Assembly (NCBI GenBank): GCA_045590215.1
Contig: JAZNQO010000026.1
Coordinates: 124,001 to 188,000, forward strand
Direction: 5' to 3'
From: RUG563 sp045590215
Lineage (GTDB): Bacteria; Bacillota; Clostridia; Christensenellales; Aristaeellaceae
Length of the DNA stretch: 64,000 nt
Positions 7,148 to 14,635 of this stretch are shown here, piece by piece. Numbering within the stretch: the first letter of the stretch is position 1; the number at the start of each line of letters is the position of its first letter. Below the pieces are notes generated by a model. That model was given only the letters and a program-made list of their open reading frames with translations, made no database searches and was not told the origin of the DNA. The position numbers and the translations under genes are program-made.

Positions 7148-9076
7148 ATGATCGTTCTTTCTGTTCAAAATCTACATAAGTCTTTCGGTGGCAACGAAGT
7201 GCTGAAAGACGTTTCTTTTGTGCTGCAAGATCATCAAAGGATGGGCTTGGTGGGCGTCAACGGCTGCGGCAAATCCACGCTGCTGAAGATTCTGGCCGGG
7301 CTGGAAGATGCAGACGGCGGTTCTTTTTCCCTGAACCGCGGCCTCTCCCTTGGCTATATGGAGCAGCAGTTTTCCGTCCACGGCGAAGAAACGGTGTATG
7401 AAATTTTGAAGGATGTGTTCTCCCCCGTTTTTGCCATGGAAGAAAAGCTGCGTCAAATGGAAATCGATATGGCGTCCACCCAAAACGAAACAGAGCTCAA
7501 ACGCCTGGGCGACAGCTATGAACGACTCAATTTCCTCTTTGAACAAGCGGAAGGCTATGCGTGGCAGTCTTCCATTGCCGGCGTTCTCTCCGGCCTCGGC
7601 TTTGAAAAGCATCAATGGGATCAGCCGGCCGCCCTCCTTTCCGGCGGGGAATTGACAAGGCTGTGCCTTGCAAAGCTGCTTTTGCAAAAGCCAGATCTTC
7701 TGCTTTTGGACGAGCCCACCAACCATCTGGATCTGGAAGCACTGGATTGGCTGGAAAAATATCTCTCCGAATACAAGGGAGCAGTCATCGTGGTTTCCCA
7801 CGACCGCTATTTCCTCGATCATATCTGCACCCATATCACAGAGCTTCTTCTTGGCACGGCTGAAACATATCTTGGCAATTATTCCGCTTATATGCCCCAG
7901 CGTGCGGAACGCTTTGAAATCCGTATGCGTGCATGGGAACAACAGCAAAAGTTCATCGCCCGTGAAGAAGCCATCATTGCCCGGTATAAATCCTTTAACC
8001 GGGAAAAATCCATCAAGGCCGCCGAAAGCCGTGAACGCCGCTTGGAAAAGGTAGAGCGGCTGGAAAGGCCGGAAGATGAGCATCAGGTGCGTTTCTCCTT
8101 CCACGCCAAACGCCGCACCGGCGATGACGTAATAGCCGTCCGGGATTATGAAAAATCCTTTGACGGAAGATTGCTTTTTTCCAATGTGCATTTTGACCTT
8201 CGTGCAGGCGATCGTGTCGCCCTCCTTGGGCCGAACGGCATCGGGAAATCAACGCTCCTTCGCTGCCTGGTAAGCGAGCTGGAAGCTGATAGAGGCTATG
8301 TCCGCTGGGGGGCCAATGTGGATGTGGGCTACTATGATCAGCAGCAGAAATCCCTGCATCCTGAAAAGACGATGCTGGATGAAGTCTGGGATCAGTTTCC
8401 CAGAATGGAACAGAGCGAAGTCCGTGGTGCGCTTGGCCTTTTCCTGTTCACGGGCGAAGATGTGTTCATGCCCATCCATACCCTTTCCGGCGGCGAAAAA
8501 GGCAGAGTTGCGCTGACGAAGCTAATGCTGCAAAAGGATAATCTTTTGCTCCTTGACGAGCCTACCAATCATCTGGATATGGACAGCCGTGAAGTGCTGG
8601 AAGATGCGCTGGAATCCTTTGAGGGCACCATTCTGGCCGTTTCCCACGACCGCTATTTCATCAACCGCTTTGCCAATCGGGTGCTGGTGCTGTCCGAAAA
8701 CGGCGTAAAAGAATATCTGGGCAATTTCGATGATTATCAGGCACGTCTTACATGGGAAGCCGCCCGGCCCACGGAAGACATCCGCTTTGCCGATATGACA
8801 AAGACCGAAGCCGGTAAGGAAAAACGCCGTATCCGTCTGGCTAAAGAGCAGAAAAAGGCATTGAAAGAAAACGTGGCCAAGGCTGAAAAGCTGATTGCTG
8901 ATTTGGAGGAAAAAATCGCCGCCCATGAAGCCCTCATGGCCGCAGCGGAAGTCTATTCCGTGCCCGAAAAAGCTGCCGCAGCCGCCAAGGAATATCAGCA
9001 ATTAAAAGATAGCTTGAACGACGCTTATGCCTGCTGGGAAGCTGCCGAAGAAGAGCTGTCAGCAGCAGAAGAATAA
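7148..9076 (+). CDS. ABC-F family ATP-binding protein (YdiF/Uup-like)
   Basis: Soluble ABC-F ATPase of 642 residues with two nucleotide-binding domains and no membrane segments. NBD1 has Walker A GVNGCGKST (about residue 35-43), signature LSGGE and Walker B LLLLDEPTNHLD. The linker between the domains (about 230-300) is the charged helical P-site tRNA interaction motif region. NBD2 has GPNGIGKST, signature LSGGE and LLLLDEPTNHLD. The C-terminus (about 555-640) is a Lys/Glu-rich coiled coil as in Uup and YdiF. Such proteins act on the ribosome by binding at or near the E site to relieve stalls; some confer antibiotic resistance, which cannot be claimed here. The ATG at 7148 is preferred to the in-frame start at 7097, which lies inside the secG terminator. 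It sits alone between two hairpins. Confidence 0.93.
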   Translation: MIVLSVQNLHKSFGGNEVLKDVSFVLQDHQRMGLVGVNGCGKSTLLKILAGLEDADGGSFSLNRGLSLGYMEQQFSVHGEETVYEILKDVFSPVFAMEEKLRQMEIDMASTQNETELKRLGDSYERLNFLFEQAEGYAWQSSIAGVLSGLGFEKHQWDQPAALLSGGELTRLCLAKLLLQKPDLLLLDEPTNHLDLEALDWLEKYLSEYKGAVIVVSHDRYFLDHICTHITELLLGTAETYLGNYSAYMPQRAERFEIRMRAWEQQQKFIAREEAIIARYKSFNREKSIKAAESRERRLEKVERLERPEDEHQVRFSFHAKRRTGDDVIAVRDYEKSFDGRLLFSNVHFDLRAGDRVALLGPNGIGKSTLLRCLVSELEADRGYVRWGANVDVGYYDQQQKSLHPEKTMLDEVWDQFPRMEQSEVRGALGLFLFTGEDVFMPIHTLSGGEKGRVALTKLMLQKDNLLLLDEPTNHLDMDSREVLEDALESFEGTILAVSHDRYFINRFANRVLVLSENGVKEYLGNFDDYQARLTWEAARPTEDIRFADMTKTEAGKEKRRIRLAKEQKKALKENVAKAEKLIADLEEKIAAHEALMAAAEVYSVPEKAAAAAKEYQQLKDSLNDAYACWEAAEEELSAAEE

Positions 9077-9104
9077 TCTTTTTCACGGCTTGTTTTCTTT
9101 GAGT

Positions 9105-9123
9105 TTTCTTCGTTTTGAAGAAA
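9105..9123 (+). other. Stem-loop abutting the alaX Shine-Dalgarno
   Basis: TTTCTTC (9105-9111) pairs with GAAGAAA (9117-9123) across a five-base loop, and the SD GGAG follows directly. It could modulate ribosome access; no poly-U follows, so it is not a terminator. Confidence 0.3.
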
Positions 9124-9133
9124 GGAGTTTGTC

Positions 9134-10303
9134 ATGATAACCAACAGGCTCTATTATGATAATGCTTATCTAACCTTCTTTGATGCCAAAGTCGTTTCCT
9201 GTGAAAAAGGCCGCATCGCCCTTGACGCTTCCGCTTTCTACCCTACATCCGGCGGCCAGCCCTTTGATACAGGCAAATTGACATGGGAAAATGGTGAAGC
9301 TATCGTTACCGATGTGAATGTGGAAAACGGCATCGTCTGGCACACCACCGGCTGCGAAATCCCCATTGGAACAATCATTCACGGGGAAATCGACTGGGCA
9401 CGCCGCTTTGACCATATGCAGCAGCACGCCGGGGATCACATGATTGCAGGCACCATCTGGCAGCTGTTTCAGGGCATCACCATCGGGCTGCATACCAGCC
9501 AGGAAGTGTCCACCATTGATATTGCTATGCCGGAAGGCCGCACCCATCTGACCGATGCCGAAACAGCCCAAGTGGAGCGCATCGTAAACGCTCGCATCCA
9601 TCAGAATGCGCCCATTCGCTGCTGGTTCCCGGAAGCGGAGGAATTAAATGCGCTGCCCCTGCGCAAAAAGCCCACGGTGTCGGATCACGTCCGCATCGTT
9701 GCCATGGGCGATTTTGAAATGGTAGCCTGCGGCGGCACCCACCCCAGAAGCACTGGGGAAATCGGCCTTGTGAAAATCCTGTCCACTGCGCCCTCCAGAG
9801 GCAATATGCGGCTCACCTTCGTTGCCGGTATGCGTGCCCTGCATGCCTTTCAGGCAGCTTCCATCTGCGCAAGGGATGTGGGAGCCCTGCTTTCCGCCGA
9901 TGTGCTCACCGCCCCTGCCGCCCTGCAAAAGCTGATGGATAATCAAACAGCTTTGCAGAAGGATTTGCAAGCCAGGCTGGTGGCAGCTGCCGTGCAGGTG
10001 ATAAAATCCACCGCGACTGATCAAGAAGGCGTTTCTGTTTCCCTCTGCCGTCTGCCCTTTGCTGATGCTTCCATCCTGCAGCAGGCCGCAAAAAGCTGTC
10101 TGCAAAATGAAAAAACCATCCTGCTCCTTTCCTGTCCGAAGGATCAGGGCTTGATGCTCCTCTTCGCCAGAAGCCAGGACCTTTCCCATGATATGGCTTC
10201 CCTTCTGCGCAATGCCGGTGCCCGCGGCGGCGGCAAGCCTGACTTTGCCCAAGGCAGCACGCAGATCATGGATATCCTCGAAAAAACCTTCGCCCTTTTG
10301 TAA
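9134..10303 (+). CDS. AlaX-type alanyl-tRNA editing protein
   Basis: Trans-editing hydrolase that clears mischarged Ser- or Gly-tRNA-Ala. The 389 residues cover the N-terminal beta-barrel-like segment (FYPTSGGQPFDTG), the zinc-binding editing core with HAGDH (about residue 97-101) and CGGTH (about 197-201), and a DHHA1-like C-terminal domain ending with ARGGGKPDFAQGS. The full-length layout corresponds to AlaRS residues after the aminoacylation domain, so this is the long (AlaX-L) form. The ATG at 9134 has AAAGGAG nine bases upstream. It lies between ABC-F and the ZIP transporter, both also on the plus strand, without clear functional linkage. Confidence 0.93.
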   Translation: MITNRLYYDNAYLTFFDAKVVSCEKGRIALDASAFYPTSGGQPFDTGKLTWENGEAIVTDVNVENGIVWHTTGCEIPIGTIIHGEIDWARRFDHMQQHAGDHMIAGTIWQLFQGITIGLHTSQEVSTIDIAMPEGRTHLTDAETAQVERIVNARIHQNAPIRCWFPEAEELNALPLRKKPTVSDHVRIVAMGDFEMVACGGTHPRSTGEIGLVKILSTAPSRGNMRLTFVAGMRALHAFQAASICARDVGALLSADVLTAPAALQKLMDNQTALQKDLQARLVAAAVQVIKSTATDQEGVSVSLCRLPFADASILQQAAKSCLQNEKTILLLSCPKDQGLMLLFARSQDLSHDMASLLRNAGARGGGKPDFAQGSTQIMDILEKTFALL

Positions 10304-10326
10304 GTTTTCACATTGCTCCTTTCTCT

Positions 10327-10362
10327 GCATAGATTTGAATTGTACCATGCAATTTTCTATGC
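10327..10362 (+). other. Extended stem-loop upstream of the ZIP transporter leader ORF
   Basis: Outer arms GCATAGA (10327-10333) and TCTATGC (10356-10362) enclose inner arms AATTG (10338-10342) and CAATT (10350-10354). The structure ends eight bases before the GGAG of the small upstream ORF. No poly-U follows, so it looks regulatory rather than terminating. Confidence 0.4.
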
Positions 10363-10380
10363 TTTGAAAGGAGTATTTTT

Positions 10381-10419
10381 ATGTCTTTCTATCGCTTTGG
10401 GGCAGGTATACTGCCATGA
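10381..10419 (+). CDS. Putative 12-codon leader ORF translationally coupled to the ZIP transporter
   Basis: An ORF reading MSFYRFGAGILP starts at an ATG with the best SD of the region (AAAGGAG, 7-8 bases upstream). Its TGA stop (10417-10419) overlaps the ATG of the ZIP gene (10416-10418) in an ATGA arrangement. The ZIP start itself has only a poorer GGGGCAGG upstream. This suggests that ribosomes load on the small ORF and re-initiate on the transporter gene. No homologue of the peptide is known to me; its sequence may not matter. An alternative is that it is merely a decoy ATG. Confidence 0.4.
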   Translation: MSFYRFGAGILP

Positions 10420-11159
10420 AGGATATTGCGATTCTATGCGGCATTCTGCTGCCCTTTTTCGGCACAGTTTTAGGGGCACTTTCTGTGATGCTGTCAGGAA
10501 GATTTCTCTCTTCCAAAAACCTTCGCTTTCTCCATGCCGGGGCAGCCGGTGTCATGACCGCCGCCGCCGTTTTCTCCTTGCTCATTCCTGCCATTTCCCT
10601 ATCACCGGAAAGCGTTCCATGGCTTCCTTGTGTGATTGGTTTTTTGCTCGGAGCCGGGCTCATTCTTTTTTCTGAAAAACTTCTTGAAAAACACACGCTG
10701 AAAAAGGAAAACAGCATGCTGATGTTAGCCGTGACACTACACAATTTCCCGGAGGGGATGGCCGTTGGCGTAGCTCTTGCAGGTCTTGCCTATCATGAAG
10801 CCGTCTCCCTTTCGGCCGCCCTCATGCTGTCCCTTGGCATTGCCATTCAAAATATCCCGGAGGGAGCCATCATCTATGCCCCGGCCTATGCAGGCGGCGC
10901 ATCCAAGAAAAAAGCCCTGTACTACAGCGTTCTTTCCGGCCTTGTGGAGCCAATCGGAGCCATACTCACCTTCTTTTTCACAAAACTCTTTTCGCCTCTT
11001 CTGCCCTATATTCTTTCGCTGGCAGCCGGGTGCATGGTGTTTGTGGTGGCGGACGAAATGATTCCATCATCAAAAAAAGGCACAGCATCTGCCGTGCCTT
11101 CCATGATTTTTATTTTCGGTTTCGCTTTAATGATGCTGCTTGACGTTGCACTTGGCTAA
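10416..11159 (+). CDS. ZIP family divalent metal transporter (ZupT-like)
   Basis: Membrane transporter for Zn2+ or related divalent metals, 247 residues with eight hydrophobic segments. The hallmark metal site HNFPEGMAVG is in the fourth helix and the matching site IQNIPEGAIIYAP in the fifth, where Gln-Asn replaces the usual His-Asn of some members. Translation is probably coupled to a 12-codon ORF that overlaps the ATG. The last 50 bases overlap the 3' end of the convergent MFS gene, and the rho-independent terminator of that gene lies antisense within this coding sequence (11072-11100). Confidence 0.9.
   Translation: MKDIAILCGILLPFFGTVLGALSVMLSGRFLSSKNLRFLHAGAAGVMTAAAVFSLLIPAISLSPESVPWLPCVIGFLLGAGLILFSEKLLEKHTLKKENSMLMLAVTLHNFPEGMAVGVALAGLAYHEAVSLSAALMLSLGIAIQNIPEGAIIYAPAYAGGASKKKALYYSVLSGLVEPIGAILTFFFTKLFSPLLPYILSLAAGCMVFVVADEMIPSSKKGTASAVPSMIFIFGFALMMLLDVALG
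11072..11100 (-). terminator. Terminator of the MFS gene, embedded in the ZIP coding sequence
   Basis: Read on the minus strand, AAGGCAC (11100-11094) pairs with GTGCCTT (11083-11077) and is followed by a T tract (11078-11072). It lies about 10 bases past the MFS stop but inside the last third of the convergent ZIP gene. Confidence 0.75.
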
Positions 11160-12528
11160 AGGTCTTCTTCAAATCCGGCGTGAAGAACTTCACCACATCT
11201 CCGGGCTTGGATTCGCTTTCGTTTCTCATCCCCGGCACCAGCAGCAGTGTCAGCCCCAGCCTTAACACAACAGAAATCGCCGCCAAAGCCATATAGCGGT
11301 CAAAGCCCCCTGCAAAGATACTGTTTTGCTGGCACCACGTCAGAAACCATCCGCCCGTCATCGTACCAAAGGCTGTGCCCACAAGGCAGGTGATGCAGGA
11401 AAAGACGGCGATATACATGGGTCTGTTTTCGTCCGGCGAATTGGAAAGCTGCATGCTGTTGGCGGCGAGGTTTGTGCCGCTCCAGAACAGTGCGCCGATC
11501 ACGTTATGCAAAAGCGTAGGCCAGATATTGCCGGGCGTGGAAAGCAGATAGAAAATCGGCGTAATGGATGCGCCGATGCCGGCCACCAGCATCACATTGC
11601 GGCTGCCGTGCTCATCCAGTGCCTTGCCCCATTTGGGAATAATAAGAGCCGTTGCCAAGGCAGCTGCCACCGTGCCAAAGAGCGTAATCTGCAAAAAGTC
11701 CAGCTTCATCACGTTCATGGCATAGGGGGTCAAGTATGCGCCGGAAAGGTTCGCCGTGAAGCACCACGTCGTCCACATGATCACAACCCGCATAAAGGGC
11801 TTGTTGCGGATGATTTCGCTCAGGCTCTTTTTCAGTTCCACTGCCTTTTCCGGCTTTGCCATCTTTTCTTCTCTTACAAAGCCAAAGCATATCATATCCA
11901 TCACGCCGAATGCGCCGCCGATCAGGAAAATCACAATGAATTTAGAGTCAATGGGCAATACGTCCAATAAATAGGCGACAAGCAAGCCAAACAGCAAACC
12001 GGCAACGGCGATAATCCTGTCTCTGTAAGAAAGCCACCTTCCTCTGATGCGTATGGGAGCCAAGTCCGAAAACCAGGGGAACCAGCACACGTTAATGGCT
12101 GCACCGCAGGCAGAGGATATGCCAAGCAGCGTAATCAGCGTATAAAGGGGCAATTTGCTTTCCGGTGTTTTTAAAAGCAACGGCAAAAAGCCGAATAGCA
12201 GCCACAGTATTCGGGAAAAGATGCCGAACGTCAGGATATAAATCTTTCTTTTGCCTGTTTTATTCACAAGCATAGAGAAAGGAATCTGCAAAAGAGCCGC
12301 AATCTGCGGAATAGCCACCAGCAGCCCGAATTCCATATCCGTAGCCCCAAGCAGCCCGGCCAAGCCTACCATAGCCGCTGTGCCGCCGCCGCAGATGGCA
12401 CCATGCAGGTTGCCAAATAAATTGCCGCCTAAAATCCAGTTCAGCCCGTGCCGAACATGGGGTTCCAATCTTGCCTCGTCATATAAAAGGGATAAGGTGC
12501 CCGAACCCTTCTTGCGAAAACGCATCAT
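11110..12528 (-). CDS. Major facilitator superfamily transporter
   Basis: Polytopic membrane protein of 472 residues with about 12 transmembrane helices and a central cytoplasmic loop (about 205-225, EEKMAKPEKAVELKKSLSEI). It shows the MFS motif-A-like loop (NKTGKRKIYI) between helices 2 and 3. The N-terminal 40 residues are cytoplasmic and basic. Of several in-frame starts, the ATG at 12528 is preferred because AAAGGAAAT lies about eight bases upstream. It is divergent from a GH105 hydrolase gene with a palindromic site between, so it may import a pectin- or glycan-derived disaccharide (inference). The substrate cannot be assigned from sequence. Confidence 0.87.
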   Translation of the reverse strand: MMRFRKKGSGTLSLLYDEARLEPHVRHGLNWILGGNLFGNLHGAICGGGTAAMVGLAGLLGATDMEFGLLVAIPQIAALLQIPFSMLVNKTGKRKIYILTFGIFSRILWLLFGFLPLLLKTPESKLPLYTLITLLGISSACGAAINVCWFPWFSDLAPIRIRGRWLSYRDRIIAVAGLLFGLLVAYLLDVLPIDSKFIVIFLIGGAFGVMDMICFGFVREEKMAKPEKAVELKKSLSEIIRNKPFMRVVIMWTTWCFTANLSGAYLTPYAMNVMKLDFLQITLFGTVAAALATALIIPKWGKALDEHGSRNVMLVAGIGASITPIFYLLSTPGNIWPTLLHNVIGALFWSGTNLAANSMQLSNSPDENRPMYIAVFSCITCLVGTAFGTMTGGWFLTWCQQNSIFAGGFDRYMALAAISVVLRLGLTLLLVPGMRNESESKPGDVVKFFTPDLKKTFSQVQRQAASLKRNRK

Positions 12529-12610
12529 CTGGCATTTCCTTTCCATCGTTCATGGATTTTTCAGCAGTTCTATTCTCTCTTTCTCCTCCTTTTTCCTGCT
12601 ATAATTTGTA

Positions 12611-12631
12611 CATTATTTCACCGAAATGATG
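12611..12631. promoter_or_regulatory. Palindromic operator candidate between MFS and GH105 genes
   Basis: Half-sites CATTATTTC (12611-12619) and GAAATGATG (12623-12631) match in eight of nine positions around a three-base centre. The right half overlaps the -35 of the GH105 promoter, a position suited to repression. Confidence 0.5.
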
Positions 12632-12657
12632 ACAATAAATCTTCTTTCTGCTATAAT
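12629..12657 (+). promoter_or_regulatory. Probable sigma-70 promoter for the GH105 gene
   Basis: -35 ATGACA (12629-12634) and -10 TATAAT (12652-12657), with a 17-base spacer. Confidence 0.65.
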
Positions 12658-12687
12658 TGAAAAAAATAGATTGGAGGAATGGTTTTC

Positions 12688-13641
12688 ATGCCCAATCAGC
12701 AATTGCAAAAAGTAAAAAACGCTACCCTTGCCATGCAGCGTTACAGCTGGGAGCAGGGCGTAGTTGCCCAGGCATTTTTAGAAAGCGGCGATGAAGAAAT
12801 GGCCGTTCTATTGGCCCAAGAAGGCGCAAACCGCCAGACTGAAGACGGACGCTGCGCTCATATCGGCGATCCCGGTGCAGTGACGGACCCTTGTGCCATC
12901 GGCGAAGCATTGATTTTCGCCTGTGAAAAGACAAACGATGCCTCTTTGTGTCTTGCCAAAGAAAAGCTCCTGAAATGGGCTTTGCAGGATGCCCCAAGGA
13001 CAAAAGACGGCATCGTGTATCACCTGACCTTCGCTCCGGAAATTTGGGTGGATTCCTTCTATATGCTGCCGCCTTTCCTTGCCCGTGCCGGCTATTTTGA
13101 CGAAGCCATCAAGCAAATTGAAGGTTATTGGCAGTGGCTTTTTGATGATAAAAAGCAGCTTCTTTCCCATCGTGTTAATTGCGAAACCAAAGAGTTCATC
13201 CGAAAGGACGCCTGGGGTGTTGGCAACGGCTGGGCATTGGCCGGCATGGCCCGTGTACACGCCCTTTTGCCAGATTCCATGCAGAGTGTAAAACAGAATC
13301 TGGTTTGTAAAATCACTACCCTGTTGGATGCCGCCATCCCCTACCAAACAGACAATGGTATGTTTCATGACGTTTTAGACGATAAAACCGCCTTCTTGGA
13401 GGTCAATTTCGGCCAAATGATGGCTTATACCATCTATCGCGGCGTAAAAGAAGGCTGGCTTTGCGAAAAATACCTGCCATATGCGGATGCGGCTCGTCAG
13501 GCTGCCCTTTCGCAGGTGGATGCTTTCGGCCTTGTGCGCAACGTCTGTGGCATGCCCAATTTCGATCATCCTTTCGTGGCCCCGGAAGGACAGGCATTCC
13601 ATATTTTGATGGAAACTGCCTATCAGGCATTACATTCCTGA
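12688..13641 (+). CDS. Glycoside hydrolase family 88/105 (unsaturated rhamnogalacturonyl hydrolase-like)
   Basis: Cytoplasmic (alpha/alpha)6-barrel hydrolase of 317 residues without a signal peptide. It resembles YteR/YesR-type enzymes that remove unsaturated uronic acid from pectin-derived oligosaccharides. Recognisable segments are WEQGVVAQAFL near the N-terminus, DPCAIGEALIFA, the DSFYMLPPFLARAG segment corresponding to the family's D-x-x-Y-M active-site stretch, and WGVGNGWALAGMARV, corresponding to the WGRGNGW motif with Val for Arg. The ATG at 12688 is preferred over 12679 because GGAGG (12673-12677) would overlap the latter. The intracellular location means its substrate must be imported, and the divergent MFS gene is a natural candidate importer. 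Confidence 0.88.
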   Translation: MPNQQLQKVKNATLAMQRYSWEQGVVAQAFLESGDEEMAVLLAQEGANRQTEDGRCAHIGDPGAVTDPCAIGEALIFACEKTNDASLCLAKEKLLKWALQDAPRTKDGIVYHLTFAPEIWVDSFYMLPPFLARAGYFDEAIKQIEGYWQWLFDDKKQLLSHRVNCETKEFIRKDAWGVGNGWALAGMARVHALLPDSMQSVKQNLVCKITTLLDAAIPYQTDNGMFHDVLDDKTAFLEVNFGQMMAYTIYRGVKEGWLCEKYLPYADAARQAALSQVDAFGLVRNVCGMPNFDHPFVAPEGQAFHILMETAYQALHS

Positions 13642-13702
13642 CCCCCTCTCTTTTCGCCCCAAAAAAGTCATGCCTCCTTGTCCCTTTTTTGATATGCTGT
13701 GT

Positions 13703-14593
13703 ATGGGAGGTGAAGCGGATGTATATGCTGAAACAATTAAACAGTGCCATCACTATATCGAGGAGCATTTGTGCGCAGAATGTTCCCCGGATGAAGCGGC
13801 AAGATGCGCCTGCCTATCCACGGATAGTTTCCTTCGGTTCTTTAGCTATATGACCGGGATGACCCTGAAGGAATATATCAGGCGTAGACGGCTTTCCATC
13901 GCAGCGGAGGATGTTCTCCATTCCAAGCAGCGCATTTTGGACATCGCCCTGAAATACCGCTATGAAAGCACGGCTTCCTTTTCCCGTGCCTTTGCAAAGC
14001 AGCACGGCATAACGCCAGAAGCATATCGCAAGCATGGCGGCATTGTTTCCATATATCCCCCTGCTTCCTTTCACATCAAGATCAAAGGAGCACAAAAAAT
14101 GGATATGCGTCTGATTGAGCTGAAAGAAACGGTTTTGTTTGGCCTCACAAAGCCCTACGAAAATCAGGGTTATAAGCACCCGGAGGAACTGAGAAACATC
14201 ATGTGGTCTGCCAAATATGAGGGTGTGCCCAATAAAATCTGCCTGAAGGAATGGGACGAAGAAAACAGCGAAATCCTGGACGGGGTCTGGTTTGGCCTGT
14301 GGAAAGACGGCAATTACACCATCGCCAGAGAAGAAGCATTCGTTCTTGGCGATCCCCTTGAAAAGCACATTCTCCCTGCCGGAACCTATGCCGCCTTCAA
14401 AACCGGCATCGGCGGCAATGCGTGGGACGAATTTCCAAGGCTGTTTGAGCTGATTTTTGATTCCTGGCTGCCCTCATCCCCCTATAAGCAAAAAGGCAAT
14501 CTGGCCATTGAGGTTTTACATCTGTGGGGCAACAGGGAAATCCGCAGGAAAAACCGCTGGTATGAAGTCTGGATTCCCATCGAGCCCAAATAA
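13703..14593 (+). CDS. AraC family transcriptional regulator with GyrI-like effector domain, apparent N-terminal frameshift
   Basis: DNA-binding regulator: two helix-turn-helix motifs of the AraC type (about residues 15-110 of this frame; SYMTGMTLKEYIRRRRLS and SFSRAFAKQHGITPEAYRKHG) followed by a GyrI/AraC effector-binding domain from 14101 (MDMRLIELKETVLFGL) to the C-terminus. The start is problematic. GGGAGGTG is followed, six bases on, by an ATG at 13719 in a different frame that encodes MYMLKQLNSAI. This matches the usual first helix of such proteins but then runs out of frame, while homologous sequence (HYIEEHL) resumes in the main frame from 13751. One missing base near 13750-13751 would restore a continuous protein. 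In-frame ATGs at 13670, 13694 and 13703 have no SD. It may therefore be a damaged gene or contain a sequencing error. It lies 60 bases after the GH105 gene. Confidence 0.72.
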   Translation: MGGEADVYAETIKQCHHYIEEHLCAECSPDEAARCACLSTDSFLRFFSYMTGMTLKEYIRRRRLSIAAEDVLHSKQRILDIALKYRYESTASFSRAFAKQHGITPEAYRKHGGIVSIYPPASFHIKIKGAQKMDMRLIELKETVLFGLTKPYENQGYKHPEELRNIMWSAKYEGVPNKICLKEWDEENSEILDGVWFGLWKDGNYTIAREEAFVLGDPLEKHILPAGTYAAFKTGIGGNAWDEFPRLFELIFDSWLPSSPYKQKGNLAIEVLHLWGNREIRRKNRWYEVWIPIEPK

Positions 14594-14600
14594 ACAAAAA

Positions 14601-14635
14601 AAGCTGTGTTTTGCGCACAGCTTCTCTTCTTTTTG
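14601..14635. terminator. Bidirectional rho-independent terminator
   Basis: AAGCTGTG (14601-14608) pairs with CACAGCTT (14616-14623). On the minus strand a seven-T run follows and ends the iscR-to-TPR operon; on the plus strand CTCTTCTTTTT follows and ends the AraC-type gene. Confidence 0.85.
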
